A stretch of 64,000 bases of DNA from Gnetum montanum (GCA_015680685.1 MNCI01006866.1:162119-226118), one strand, 5' to 3'. Positions 19,673 to 31,681 are shown, counted from the stretch's first letter. Notes: generated by a model from the sequence alone, not told the origin. Translations and numbers: made by a program.

Positions 19673-22126
19673 TTATGGTTTTGAGAGCTTGTTTGGATCG
19701 TTGGTTCTGAAGAAAGGTCTTCTCTTTGCACGGTTGTCAGAACCAATAGCTGGTTGAAGGTTTACAACTCTCATGACATTATGTTGCTATGGTTGAGTGG
19801 AGAGTTTTCCTTGCATCGCTGGAGCAGGTGGTAGTGGAGCTATCAGCGTAAGAGTCGAGGATGCGTTCGGAGGATGGTATGCATGTGGTGTGTCTCTTCC
19901 AAGAGAAGGATTCCTATAATACTCCTGAGCCTGGTAGTGATGTTGTGGAGTCACGTGATCGATAGAGTCACTTAGAGAGACTGGCTACTGCACATAATAG
20001 CCATATGGATCTGGTTGCCAGTAAGGGCATTGTTGCCTTGGCAGTGGCATCCCCCATGACTATGGGTATTGCCACTACTGGTGTTGCTCGATAGGTTGTG
20101 GTGGATTTCCACTTGGATAATATGTTAATGGTTGGTGGAACTGCCTTGGGTTACCTTGGGGATAAGGTAACCTTTGGGATGCTTGTTGTTTGTTAAGTCT
20201 TGGGTTGAGTGCATACACCCTAGACTCTTGTAGATGTGAGATTATTGGGCAACATCCCTTGGGATGGTCATACTGACATATCTCACATCCACCATCATCA
20301 TCCATATTATAATCCACAACCTCTTCGGTGATAGTCATTTTTTCCTTATCTTTTTTACGTGCATGGTCTAAGTCTCTCCTCTTTTTCTTATCATAGTCAC
20401 TACCTCGCTCCTTAGACTCCTTTACAATTTTGAGGACGGTTTCAAATCTACTGTCTAAGGAGTCCCACATTTGATCTACCTTAGCTGACACTTTGGTTGT
20501 TAACTTTTGTAGTGGCAAGGGTTTTCTATTCACCAACTCTTCGAGTGGTGACTCATCCTCCTCCTCACAAAATCTCACTTGCCTTTTTCAGAGGGAAGGA
20601 TCACGGTTGTACTCTTCTGCACTTTCTCTTTTGTGTAGCTCTTCTTCTTCCTTAGCTACTTGCTCCAACAATCTATGAACTTCATGGGACCTAAGCTTAG
20701 ATAATCTCCCTTGGGCATATGTTTCAAGGGTTCTCGTAGTTTCGTGCCTAAGCCCATCTACGAGATGGCGTAGTTGATCCCATTGTGCGTAACCATGGCC
20801 CGAGCAACGATGTAGTAGTGCATAATATCAGCCCATGGCAGCATCCAAGGGTTCATGATTACCCTGCTTCCATCCTTGGATCTGCTTTCGCAAGTTAGAC
20901 ACTCAGGAGTACATTTGATATTTATCGTTAAAAAATTCTAGCATTGTACTCCACCTTTAAATGGATTCTGGTTCTAAGGACCGGTACCAACTTTCTGCTT
21001 TCTTTATGAGTGTCCTTGGGAAAAAATTTAACTTTTTCCACTCATTTTCAATATTTTGCAAGGCACAGGCATTGTGAAATGCTTGTAGATGTATCTGAGG
21101 ATCAACATTATATCCCCCCTCGAATCGTGGGATATTATTCATGTCTAGTCTCTTAATCCTGCTATCTTTCTGGTGCCTTGTAGGTATTCTAATGACCTCC
21201 GTAATGTCTAACATACCTCGGGTTACAAGTAGGGGTTCTTCATTGTTATTCCTCTTATGGAATCTGTGATGTCTACGTTGTTCCCTACTTTCCCTTCTTC
21301 CATGCCTTGATTCCCTTGAGTGCCCTCATCCTCGCTCTCGACTCTCTTGTCAAGGTTTCTCATTATGCTTACCCTTATCCTCACGGTTGGGTTCTTTGTG
21401 ACTACGTCCTGATACAAAAAGAGAGGGTGTATGAGATGATGAAGGTGAAGAGGAAGGAGAACCATCACCATGACAATGTTTCCTACCTTCCCTTCGGTGA
21501 TCTCGGCTCCGATCGTGATGATGATCAAACTGCCTGCCCTTGTCATGTGTTTGTGTTCCCTCATTGAACACTTGGTGTTCATGGGGATCAAAACCAGGGT
21601 TATGAATTTTGGAGTGTAGGTTCTAATACCTTACCTCCTCACCATCGTTAGGAAGGGGAACATCATTTTATGGGGAACCTATTATAACTGGTTCGCCATC
21701 TCCAATTTCACTTAGAACATGCGGGACGCTATGTGGCCCTTTACACTTCAACGATGTATGGTAGCTCTCCTGTCGTAAGTTTCTTTGATGTTGCACTTCT
21801 GTGGGATGATACCCCCTTGTGTCATAGTTGCATGCAACGTACTTCATGTATAATTGTGACATGCCTATTCGTGCAAGAGCACGAAGAAGCATGTTGGGGA
21901 CTGCTTGATCTGGGGGCAACACTATGTTACCCTCCAAGTCTCTCCAACGCAGTTGTTCATCTTGATGGAGGATAAAAGTAAAGTCAAGTATATACTCATC
22001 GTGATGAGTATAAACTACCCAAAACTACTGAGGAACTAGTGGATTTAGGTTATGTATGTTATGTCGCCGACTATCTCTTGTGTGATCCCTAGGCGGTGAA
22101 GTGCTTTTGTGAGAAGAAGAAGACAT
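19673..22126 (-). pseudogene. gag: TRG-2 gag (broken)
   Basis: The start is ATG at 22126-22124, giving MSSSSHKSTSPPRDH, also found in TRG-3 and TRG-4. Then, leftward, come YILDFTFILHQDEQLRWRDL and NIVLPPDQAVPNMLLRALAR (about 21990-21880), and an arginine- and serine-rich segment near 21570-21330. The capsid core follows (21214-20957: MNNIPRFEGGYNVDPQIHL), then the segment 20578-20075 with the knuckle CEICQYDHPKGCC. A proline- and glutamine-rich tail joins the protease ORF. Several frameshifts and stops break it. The arginine-rich region may bind RNA. Confidence 0.82.
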
Positions 22127-22257
22127 TGTTATCTTGTTTGGTGTGCGATTGATTGTTGTTTAATTTTCTTTTCTTTTGATCAACCCTAAGGGTTTGTTTA
22201 AGCTTCCCAATGATGTGGATGATTTCCTATGTTCTACTTAGCACACAAATAACTAAG

Positions 22258-22275
22258 TCCCTGGCAACGGTGCCA
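22258..22275 (-). promoter_or_regulatory. TRG-2 primer-binding site (Asp-tRNA type)
   Basis: TGGCACCGTTGCCAGGGA in the element's direction, two bases from the 5' LTR. It differs from the Athila-type Asp-tRNA complement TGGCGCCGTTGCCGGGGA at two positions, both G-to-A. Confidence 0.88.
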
Positions 22276-22276
22276 A

Positions 22277-22989
22277 TGATGAGTGGTGAGGTACCCCTAG
22301 ACTCAACCATACGAATACGAGCATTACACGTGTGATCCGGTCGAACTCCAAGGACTAAGTTCTTACATGCCTTATGGAACACTTAAGGTTAATCAATCAT
22401 TGTCTTCCCAAGCTTACTTGTATTTGTCATAGTTGTATGGTTAAGTAAGCTTGAGGCATGTGATTTTTATGTCTTTTATCTTTTTATTGCCTATGCTAAG
22501 AGGGGAAAGGGTGAAGAGACTAAGTAACTAACTTTCACTAACTAAGTTCTAATCGTCCTAGCATNACTGGGTTACCAAGCGTAGCGCACGTGCTTGAAGT
22601 AGTCGTACTGAATGCACTTAACTAAGAGAGTTAAGGGTTGAGAGAGATTAATTATCTAAGAAAGCATTTAAACATTTAACAGTAATTAAATCCTAGTTAT
22701 CTTAGTCCATATGCTACAAGGTTTATTAGAAAGTTCATCTTTATTTTTGGACACAATGTGTGCTCAGGTAAAAATTTCTCAAATAAAGATCCGTTCACTT
22801 TGAGACTCCTACTACAGGAACATGGAAATTATTCTAACTCTGGAATGGTAAAACCACTATAGTTTGGCTAAGGGTCTAGATCTAGATGGAAAAACAAGGA
22901 AAGTTTGCCTCTTATTTATAGAATTGGCAACATGACATGATATTGCATATGCGATATCGTGTGGGCAAAAGCGATATCACGGCTCATCA
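22277..22989 (-). repeat. TRG-2 5' LTR, with an unresolved base
   Basis: This is a 713-bp LTR, TGATGAGTGG...GGCTCATCA. It is 86 bp shorter than its partner at 16060-16858 because the stretch corresponding to about 16345-16430 is represented by a single N at 22565. That may be an assembly gap rather than a real deletion. Confidence 0.88.
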
Positions 22990-22994
22990 TCTAT

Positions 22995-24209
22995 TAAGGC
23001 ATACATCCATCCTTGAGTCCTTTGGTCCCCTCCTCCAGGCTAAGTAACTAGTGCTTCCTATCCACCTTAAACTGGAGGTCACTATCCTCAACCTCTACCT
23101 CCTCCACTACTACCTACCTACTTTGGGCACTCTCGAGCTTGATGCCCTAGCTACCCACATGAAAAACAAATTTGGCAATCCCTCTGCAAATGACTAGGCT
23201 ACCCACATCTATAACAAACATTAGCTCCATGACCAACTCCAATAGCAGGACCACAAGCAGGTGTTGAACACTCTCCTCCATGGCCATGAGCTAACTTAGA
23301 GGGGCTATACCTCTCTCTAGATGTTGATCCCCTCTTCTATCCTTATTGCCTCTCTCTACACACTATATCCTCCTGTTGACTCCTCTCTAAATACATGGCT
23401 ATTGATCTAGCTTCATCATAGGAAATTAATCTAAGAGGTAATAGGTGATCCTTCAAAGATTGTCTCAAACCTCAAAAAAGCATGTTTTTTCATGCTTGAG
23501 CATCTGTCTACATCTAGGATACATAATTACTCAGCTTAGAGAAATGAGCATCATACACCACCACAAACAAATTTCCCTAATACAAATGGTAGAACTCATC
23601 CTCCTTGGACTATGTATATTGGCTAGACATATAACAACCTCTAAAAGATGCTAGAAAATCATCCAATGCCACCTCTTGACCAATCCATCCATTGGCTTGC
23701 TCTTTAGTTGTCCATCAACACTGGGTAGTACCAACCAATTAATAAACTGCTAAGCGAGTCTACTGAACTGATGAGCAGCCCATCAAATCAAAATCCTTTT
23801 GTAATTCCTCCAACCATTCTTGAGCCACAATGGGATCCTTAGTACCATCAAATTTTGGAGGTCCTAATTTCTAAAAATACTCCACTAGTTTCCTATTGAT
23901 AGGTTGCCAGTTTAATTCTCCTAAGCCTGAACTACCACTACCACTTCCCACTTCCCTAATCATGGGAATAGGAGCATCACTAGCTATAACATGTTGTTGT
24001 AGGATCTATAACAATTGTTGTATAAGCTCTAGTTGCCTATTTTTAGGACCACTACTAGATGTTTGAGGAGGCTGCTCTTGTTCATCATTAGGTCCTTCTG
24101 GTCTATGGGCCCCACCAGCATCATGATGACATCTACTATACATCTTTGTAACCTGAAATTACACAAATGGGTAAGTACCCCCACCATCATACAACATTGG
24201 GGTAAACTA
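22995..24209 (-). pseudogene. gag: Tekay-A gag (broken)
   Basis: Reading leftward from the primer site, LGPPKFDGTKDPIVAQEWLE and LQKDFDLMG near 23880-23770 match the capsid domain of chromovirus gag. Two CCHC knuckles, VCYRCG.PSHLQRDC and ICFSCG.LGHQAREC, lie near 23230-23130, each with a stop after the CG pair. Stops and frameshifts are frequent. It joins the protease at 16059 once TRG-2 is removed. Confidence 0.85.
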
Positions 24210-24221
24210 GCTCTGATACCA
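24210..24221 (-). promoter_or_regulatory. Tekay-A primer-binding site (initiator Met-tRNA type)
   Basis: TGGTATCAGAGC in the element's direction, three bases after the 5' LTR. It is the standard Met-initiator primer site of plant chromoviruses and many copia elements. Confidence 0.93.
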
Positions 24222-24224
24222 CAA

Positions 24225-26952
24225 TGTAACACCCTACCCTAGCAAGGGTAGGGTGATGCCTAGGATCAAGTAATTGTAGAACAAAATCATGATAACTAAA
24301 ACCAATAATGTGCAGAATACATGATATCTAGGAAGGTCAAACTATACAAAAATTTCCTACCACACCAAAAACTAAACATAACTATCACTTTATCAAAATG
24401 CATGTCTCTACATAAATCAAACATGCACTGCTATGCTAAAATACAAAAGCACATAAACCTCATTATTGTATATAGAAGAGTATAGAGAGTTTCATACAAT
24501 GATATCTAGTTCACATTATTGTACATGAAAATATACAATAACTAAGCACTAAAGTATTTTCCCTCATCTACTCTCTCTCTCTCCGTACTCATCTAGGCTC
24601 TTACGCCTTTTACCTATAATTAAATCAAGTCAGTACATGATTGAGTGGAAAGTCTTTACACTTCCCTTGCTAGATGATCGACAAGTGCTACACTAAAGGA
24701 GAGGAGTGGGCTACAAGGCAACTTGCAACCATTTTTATTCTTATGCATGCTCAAAACAACACACACCATATCACCCATAAAGCTAACATAGTATCATACA
24801 AGCATAGACAAAGCCACGATCTGACATCATTTATCATGCCCATGTCATCATACCCATGATATACCATAAATAGTCCATGATCCACACAATCATAATCCGA
24901 AAAAAAACATCTATGCTCAATGATATGACTCACAAACCAATACTATCCCATACATAGCCCACATGGTTGCTAGCATATCCATGCTCAGTGTACCATGTGA
25001 AACATTGCCATGAGTACTCATAACAACCATTACCTATAGGTCTTTTATTAGTCTTTTATTTACCCAATCAGTGGTAGGGTCTGTCAACCTATCAACCACA
25101 ACCACTAGTCTTCTAGAGGACTGGTGATAGGAACAAACACTCCTATGCCACGGACCAGCCGTAGGGATGAACACACCTATGCTCTCCCACTCTTAGGATG
25201 AGGCCTGAGATAGGAGCCTCACCAATGCATCATAGTGAAGGTCAATCCATACTACCTCTAGGGTGCCTCATCACTTATTAGTCCACACCCTCATGCTAGC
25301 ACCACCCGCCAATGATCATCACAAGTGTCATTGCAAAAACATGTACATAGTTCAACTAGCTTAAGCCAATATAGGTCATACGCACAACACACCCAAACAA
25401 CATAATGACACATATCCATCCCTAATAGTTATAGTCATTCCATGAAAATAATAGCACGATGCAACAAAACAACATGAAGACGTCAATATAACAAAACAAT
25501 ACCATATTCCTCAAAAGACATGTACTTCCATACAAATGACCACTAGAATAACCTTCAAAATGATATATGCCCAAAGAGAAAACTAATCTTACAATTAGAA
25601 AGTACTTCCTAAGATGATCCCAACGACACTAATTTTACCTAAATAGGACTCTTGGAAGAAAAGTTATGTGTGTTCAAAGTTTGATTAATAACCTAATATT
25701 TAAATCATATTTAATTACCACCCTGAAGGATTGGAACTTCCAAAAATGCTCGCATTCCAATAGGCCCCAAAAATAGAATATTCCTATCATACCAATCTCA
25801 TCAACATCACATATCATATTCCATAAGTCTATATCATACCCTACATCCCATATATATTAATAAAAAATTCATAACCAAAATCGTACACTTTTTGGAAAAT
25901 TTGCAAAATAACATGCCTAAGCTCATACTTTGAGCCATTCATCCCACATGCCCTCATTGCATGATCATATACACTAATCTAGCACAAAAATATAGGGAAA
26001 AGGTAAAGACAACCCACCAATTAAAATTGTTGGGGCAAAGAGGCTGAAACAATTAGAAAATTCTCAATAATCTGGTAGAACTTTGTTTCACTTCCAACAA
26101 GTTCTACACCTACATAGATATGACTGTAGCAATTCCAAATCCAAGTTTAGAGTAAGCAAAAATCATCCATTAAGCTTAGAGTTCCAAAAAAAGGACGAAA
26201 ACAGAAGAAAATAGAGGAAAAGAGAAGAGAATAAACGTAACCCTCATTTTTTTTAACAAAAAAGAAAAGAATGAAAAAAACCTAATTCTTATGAGTGATG
26301 GCAAAAAAAAGGTGGTGGTAAACATTATAAACTATGTTTTTTTTCCATCATATGCTTTTCACATATGCGTTTTGTTTTTGTTTTAAAAAAAAAGCAAAAT
26401 ATGCACAATTTGCTTACTTTTTGCATGTCATGTGCAACATTTGATTTTGACTTTTTTTTTTTACTTTTATATTTTTTTCATACGTTTATGTCTTTTATTC
26501 CCTTCCTAATTAATATCCTGCATTCCAAACATGCATAACAATCACACTGGGAGTCCAAATTAACTTTCATTTGAACCTACGAAATCCTTATCAAACACTT
26601 TACACATTCACATGCTAGAATCACACCCGAACATCATGCAACATAGCATTATCATTCAAATGCATAAATACCAAAATCACACATAAAGCATAAAGACATA
26701 CTAGATAGGTGCTCTTGTACCCCAATCTAACACTCTTTCCAACAACATCACTTGTCTAACACATCACATAGGGCTAGTGTACATAATCACATTAGTTAAG
26801 CATGTAAAGACATCATAATCATAACATAAAGATGAAGCCTCATAACATATAAAATATATTAACTCATCCCTGAAAACCCACAAGGACTCCACATGCAATT
26901 TATAACTCGTAAGTAGATGACCATACCTACTGTCTTTGGATGGGATGTAATA
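24225..26952 (-). repeat. Tekay-A 5' LTR
   Basis: This is a 2.73-kb LTR starting TGTAACACCCTACCC on the plus strand and ending GGGATGTAATA, where GTAACA would be expected. It matches the split 3' LTR (258-654, 9680-11886) along its length. The preceding primer site identifies it as the 5' LTR. No protein-coding content. Confidence 0.88.
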
Positions 26953-27049
26953 ATCAACATCAAGGAAACTAAGACTAATGACTTGAAATTACATGGACTT
27001 CAACTACAATAGTTGAATATGAGGTGAAAAGCAATACCCTTCAATAGAG

Positions 27050-27900
27050 GAATGCTCAGAGTGATCAAGCCTCTCTCTGGATGTCAACCTTCTCTTCTAC
27101 CCTTGTTGCCTCTTTCTACAAGCTACATCTTCCTATTGACTCCTCTTTAAATCCATGGCTACTACTCTAGCCTCATCATAGGACATCAATCTGAGGGGTA
27201 ATATGTGGTCCTTCAAAGATGGCCTCAAACCTTTAACAAGTTTTTTTGCCTACACCTTAGCATTTGTATGCATTTGTGGTACATAACTACTAATCTCAAA
27301 GAAACAAGCATCATACTTTGCAATAGATCAACTACCCTAATACAAATGATAGAACTCATCCTCCTTAGCCTGGACATATTGGGTAAACACATAACAAGCT
27401 CTAATAGTTGTCAAAAAATCATCCCATGCCACCTCTTGGCTAGTCAATCTCTTATCTTTCTCTTCACTCATCCACCAACGTTAAGCAATACCAACCAACT
27501 AATTTACTGCCAAGTCAGTTTGCTGAACTGATGAGTAGCCCATCAAATTAAAAGCCTTTTGTAACTCCAACCATTTGATAGCTACAATAGGATCTTTAGT
27601 GCCATCAAATTTAGGAGGTCCTAACTTCCAAAACTATTCTACCAATTCCCTTTTGATAGGCTACTTACTGAGCCTCCACTACCACTACCACTTTCCACTT
27701 GATTGTGGGAACAAGAGCATCACTAGCTGCAACATGGTGCTGCAGGATCTATAATAGATGTTGTATAAGATCTGGTTGCTTATTTGTAGGACCATTGCTA
27801 GATGTTTGAGAAGGCTACTCTAGCCCATCATTAGGCCCTTCTAACCTGCGGGCCCCACCAGCATCATGACCACATTTACTATACATATCTATAACTTGAA
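27050..27900 (-). pseudogene. gag: Tekay-F gag remnant
   Basis: Leftward, LGPPKFDGTKDPIVA, FNLMGYSSVQ and LRPSLKDHILPLRLMSYDEA are readable with stops and small indels. They align with Tekay-A gag at 23420-23880. The first hundred bases of the interval (26953-27050) show no match to Tekay-A gag. Confidence 0.72.
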
Positions 27901-27950
27901 ATCACAAATGGATGAGTACCCTAAACATCATACAACATTGAAGTAAACTA

Positions 27951-27962
27951 GCTTTGATACCA
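27951..27962 (-). promoter_or_regulatory. Tekay-F primer-binding site
   Basis: TGGTATCAAAGC in the element's direction, one G-to-A change from TGGTATCAGAGC, three bases after the LTR. Confidence 0.85.
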
Positions 27963-27965
27963 TAA

Positions 27966-30024
27966 TGTAACACCCTTTCCTACTCCACCTAACTAGGGCA
28001 AGGTGATCCCTAGGATCACTAGTAATACCACAACAAACCATGAAAAAGTAAAAACTAATTATGTGTAGAAATATGTTATATTAAGGAAGGTCAAATTGCA
28101 TAAAAATCCATGCCAAACCAAAAACTAAATTGATACTATCATACACGTAGCCCATGCGGTCACTAGCACATCCACACTTAGTTTATCATGTGAAATGTTG
28201 CCATGAGCACTCATAAATAACCATTGCCTATAGGTTTGTTATTAGTCTTTTATTTATCTAACCAATGCTAGGGTTTGTCAAGCTATGACCCATAACCACT
28301 AGCCTTTTGGAGGATTGGCTATAGGGATGAACACACCTATATCATGTGCCAATTGTAGGGACAAAAACACATACACTCTCCCACTCTCAAGATGAGGCCT
28401 AAGACAAAAGCCTCATTGATGCCTCATCACCAACCAGTCCTCATCCTAATGCTAGCACCACCTACCAATGACCATTACAAGCATCATTGTAAAGACATGT
28501 ACTAGTCTAGGCTAACTTAAGCCAACACATGCCACAAGACGACACATCCAAAATAAACATAACAGGACCACCTATATCCACACCTAACAGTCACATTCAT
28601 GTCATGAAATAATACCACTATTTAAAAAAAAAAATTTTGTGTCACATCCATATTTCTCAAACTATAACCAATTTCACAAAAATGATTACTATAATACCCT
28701 CCAAAAATGATATATGCCCAAAGAGGAAACCAATTTCACGATTAGAAATTACTTCTTAAGACAATCCCAACGATGCTAATTTCACCAAAATTAGACTCTT
28801 GGAACACGTTTAAAGTTTGATTAATAAAATAATAATCAATAATATTTCATTATAGCCAATGATGATTGAAACTTCCACATCACAATAGGCCCTTAAAATA
28901 TAATATTCCAACCATGCTAGTTTCATCAACATCGCATATCATATTCCACACCATACGATACACCACATATTTATTTAATAAATAATTCATAACCAAAACT
29001 ATAAAATTTTGAGAAATATGCAAAACAACATGTTCAAGCTTAATCTTTTAACTATACATCCTACATGCCCACATTACCTAATCATATACACTAATCCAGC
29101 ACATAAAAATATAGGGAAAAGGTAAAGACAACCCACCAAATAAAATTGTTACGGAAGAAAGTCCAAAGCAAGCATAAAATACTTAAAAATCTTGTAAGAC
29201 TTTGTTTCACTCCAAACAAATTCTACACCCACATAGATACGACCTGCACAATTCCAAATCTAGGTTCAAAGCAAGCAAAAAATTGTCCACAAAGCTCAAA
29301 ATTCCAGAAAAGAAAGGATGAAAATGGAAGAAAGAAGGAAGAAAACCCAACAGAGAATAACCTTTAGGTTCTTGTTTCTATTTTTTAAAATAGAAATGAA
29401 ATTAAGTAGAACCTAATTTTTTACGACCTTATACATAAACATTACTTTTTTTTTGTTATGTTTTTTTTTTAAGTTATGCACATCATGCGCAAAACCTGGT
29501 TCACTTGTATTTTTTTTTTTTAAAAGAAATAAAATTACTTTTTAAAAGAAACTATTTATTTTCATAAGTTTATATTTTTTTTCCTTTGCAATTGATGCCG
29601 CGAACTTCAATCATGCATAACAAAGACACTAGGACTTCAAATCAAAATTCATTTACACCTACAAGATCTATATCAAACTCTCTAGATAGTCACATGCTAA
29701 AACCTTATCCAGACATCACATGACATAGTGCTATAATTCAAATGCATAAATACTAAAATTACTTATAAAGCATAAATGCATACCAAATAGGTCCTCTTGT
29801 ACCCCAACCCAACATCATTGCCAACAATATCATCTATCTAACACATCACACAAGGCTATTATACATAATCACATTAGTTAAGCATCTAAAGATATCATAA
29901 TCATAACATATAAAGTGCAATTAGAATAAGCTAAATCGTCCCCAATAACTCACAAAGACAACACACATAATGTATAAATCGTAATTGTACAGTCATACCT
30001 AATGTGTTTGGAAGAGATGTAACA
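27966..30024 (-). repeat. Tekay-F 5' LTR
   Basis: This is a 2.06-kb LTR, TGTAACACCCTTTCC...AGATGTAACA, about 0.7 kb shorter than the Tekay-A LTRs. It matches them in blocks (GATGAACACACCTATATC near 28326, ATATGCCCAAAGAGGAAACC near 28710, the T-rich tract near 29450). No genes. Confidence 0.82.
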
Positions 30025-30767
30025 TGTCTATCGATAAAAATTTGGGGAGTGGAATTAGGGTATATGGTTGGTCTGTGACCCTTGGATGCCTCTATCATCC
30101 TTGGGACAGCCAAGGAAAATGACAGGGATTAAACGCATGGATGATGGATTCACTATCCATTGCCATAGCAATACCAAAAGGTATGGCTTTTTGCAGGTCT
30201 ATATATGATTCTGTAGGTTATTATAATATGAAAAAGTCATCTAAAATTAAAAAATATGCATAGATTATGTCATTGAAATTTAGAAAACAAAAGGATGAGA
30301 GTAAGGTAACACTGGGGTCGTTCCTTCTTTTAGAGAATGTAAATCAATTTCAAAATCCTTTTCATCATCTAGTGGCAACAACAATTTTTCTTATTGATAT
30401 TGCAGCATCCCTTTGGTTAGATATTAGATCAACCTTACTTACCGAGGAATCATTAACCTTAGGTATTTTCTAATTTTTATATCAAACAAGAAATCGTTGA
30501 AGTGTTTTAGTCTTTTTTGTGTGTTTTCTTGTTGAGCTTTTTGGCTTTTACTCTACATCCATGAGCCACATCTGAGCTAAGTGGAAGTATTCTTTCATTT
30601 CATGAATTAAGACCAAGTTCATAAGCTTATTATCCTAGCTTAGAACAAGTTTATCGAATCTCGTATGTCATTTGCCTCACCATGTTTTTAGCAGCATGGC
30701 AGTTAGGCAATAGAATATGATATCTCTTTCTTTGCTTTTGATATATTGGGTCCCCCTCCAAAAGGTA
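30025..30767. other. Unassigned interval, possibly host sequence
   Basis: This is AT-rich sequence with no feature I can name. Short ORFs (for example 30267-30473) have no recognisable motif. It lies outside all LTR elements identified here and is probably among the oldest sequence in the window. Confidence 0.4.
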
Positions 30768-30804
30768 GGGCTATTAGCTCAGTAATAGAGTGTGCCTTTA
30801 ATAA
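30768..30804 (+). pseudogene. trnI-GAU: Decayed 5' exon of plastid trnI-GAU (probable nuclear plastid DNA)
   Basis: The 37 bases start GGGCTATTAGCTCAGT and match, from memory of the plastid gene, the 5' exon of the intron-containing tRNA-Ile(GAU). Seven positions differ and all are C-to-T or G-to-A. The sequence leaves the plastid pattern at the exon end: the adjoining bases are not the trnI intron I would expect. This may be a small plastid-derived insertion or a spliced or patchwork copy. A tRNA-derived SINE head is the alternative. Confidence 0.5.
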
Positions 30805-31330
30805 TCATGTCATTGGAATGACTTATATTTTAGATAAGCTACAAAAATGGCAATTTAGATGGTTTGGATATGTGCAAAGAATATTAGATAATGAGCTTAT
30901 AACTAAAGGTTGTTACATCATTATTTCATGTAATGTTTAAATAGTCAAAAAATATGTTAGGTCGACATGTTTCAAGAATCACGATAAATCAGCAAATTGA
31001 GTCAAGTTATATTTAAAAGTCATAAAAATGATACCTAAATTTATTGATTTCTTTTTAAAATAAGTTTTATTTTAAAAGTTGTGCTAACTCAACTCAAGTC
31101 GGCAAAATTTCTAATCCAACAAATAATTGTAGAATCGGTGATCTATCACCAAGTTAAAAAATTATGATTTCAAGAATACCACCAAAAGGAAAACCAAAGA
31201 AGACATTGAAAAAAATGATCAAAGATGATTTGAAGAAACTATAAATAAACAAAGATCTAGCTCTTCATATAAGCAAATGAGAAAAAAGAACTCATGTAGT
31301 TGATGTTATTTTGTTAAAGCTATGATGATG
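30805..31330 (+). pseudogene. LINE (non-LTR retrotransposon) ORF2 C-terminal remnant
   Basis: Near 30820-30900, IGMTYILDKLQKWQFRWFGY then VQR matches the RWFGHVQRRP-type segment near the end of plant LINE-like reverse transcriptases. Near 31187-31310, KPKKTLKKMIKDDLKKL, then LALHISK, EKRTHVVDV, matches the usual C-terminal block RPKKTWxEVVKxDL...WRxRIHVADPT. About 290 bp of unrelated or decayed sequence lies between. No 5' part and no poly-A tail are evident. Confidence 0.65.
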
Positions 31331-31681
31331 ATATCATGGAGTAGTGCAAGTTACTGGTACAATTCTTAGTTGGTATTAAAAAATGTTTGTTATATGGATA
31401 TGTATTTTGTTAGTTCTATAAAGGTGTAAAAGTGTGGGCTACTTTCAAAATGAGACAATAGTTGCATGTATTCGACCTTGGATATATAGTCACATGAAAC
31501 TTTGGTAGAACTTCTATAACATGAAACTATGTTAGACTTAGCAACAATTATGCTATGGTTACTCAAATAATAAACTGAATGGTACAACTCTTGATTTAGA
31601 AACGTCTAAATTATAGGTTTGATTCTAATAAGAAATATTAAATTATAAAGTTATAAGTTGACTATGTGCCTTAAAGGTAAG

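Larger units (their letters stand above)
16060..22989 (-). mobile_element. TRG-2: non-autonomous gag-protease LTR element
   Basis: This is a complete element read leftward, with TGATG/CATCA-ended LTRs and target duplication TCTGT (16055-16059) / TCTAT (22990-22994), one G/A difference. The internal region is 5418 bp, almost the same as in TRG-4 (5416) and TRG-3 without its insertion (about 5.47 kb), so this is the standard form of the family. It has gag and an intact-looking protease ORF but no RT, RNase H or integrase. It lies in the gag-pol gene of Tekay-A. A single N in its 5' LTR replaces about 86 bp. Confidence 0.9.
258..26952 (-). mobile_element. Tekay-A: Tekay/Del-like Ty3/gypsy chromovirus carrying three nested insertions
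   Basis: The element reads leftward: 5' LTR 24225-26952, Met-tRNA-type primer site, gag 22995-24209, pol (protease, RT, RNase H, integrase, chromodomain) from 16059 down to 11913, then 3' LTR 11886-9680 continued at 654-258. LTRs opening with TGTAACACCC as read on the plus strand, the TGGTATCAGAGC primer site and a C-terminal chromodomain are typical of the plant Tekay/Del lineage. It is interrupted by TRG-1 in the 3' LTR, a solo TRG LTR in the integrase region, and TRG-2 between protease and gag. Removing them restores a colinear element. Every coding domain has stop codons, so it is long dead. Possible target duplication AGCAA/ATCAA, one mismatch. Confidence 0.88.
26953..30024 (-). mobile_element. 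Tekay-F: older Tekay/Del-like element, 5' part
   Basis: This is the 5' LTR, primer site and gag remnant of a second element, related to Tekay-A but clearly diverged. Tekay-A is inserted in its internal region, so its pol and 3' LTR are missing from the window or unrecognisable at 133-257. It is therefore older than Tekay-A, TRG-1, TRG-2 and the solo LTR. Confidence 0.75.

Noticed and set aside
21307-21567. Plus-strand ORFs opposite TRG gag (also 55526-55885 and the minus-strand ORF 59626-59910)
   Set aside because: They mirror the arginine/serine-rich and lysine-rich parts of gag on the other strand. Open frames there follow from gag codon composition, and no independent motif is seen.
253-26957. 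AGCAA/ATCAA as a firm target duplication for Tekay-A
   Set aside because: One of five bases differs and the LTR end itself is mutated. It is kept only as a possibility in the element description.
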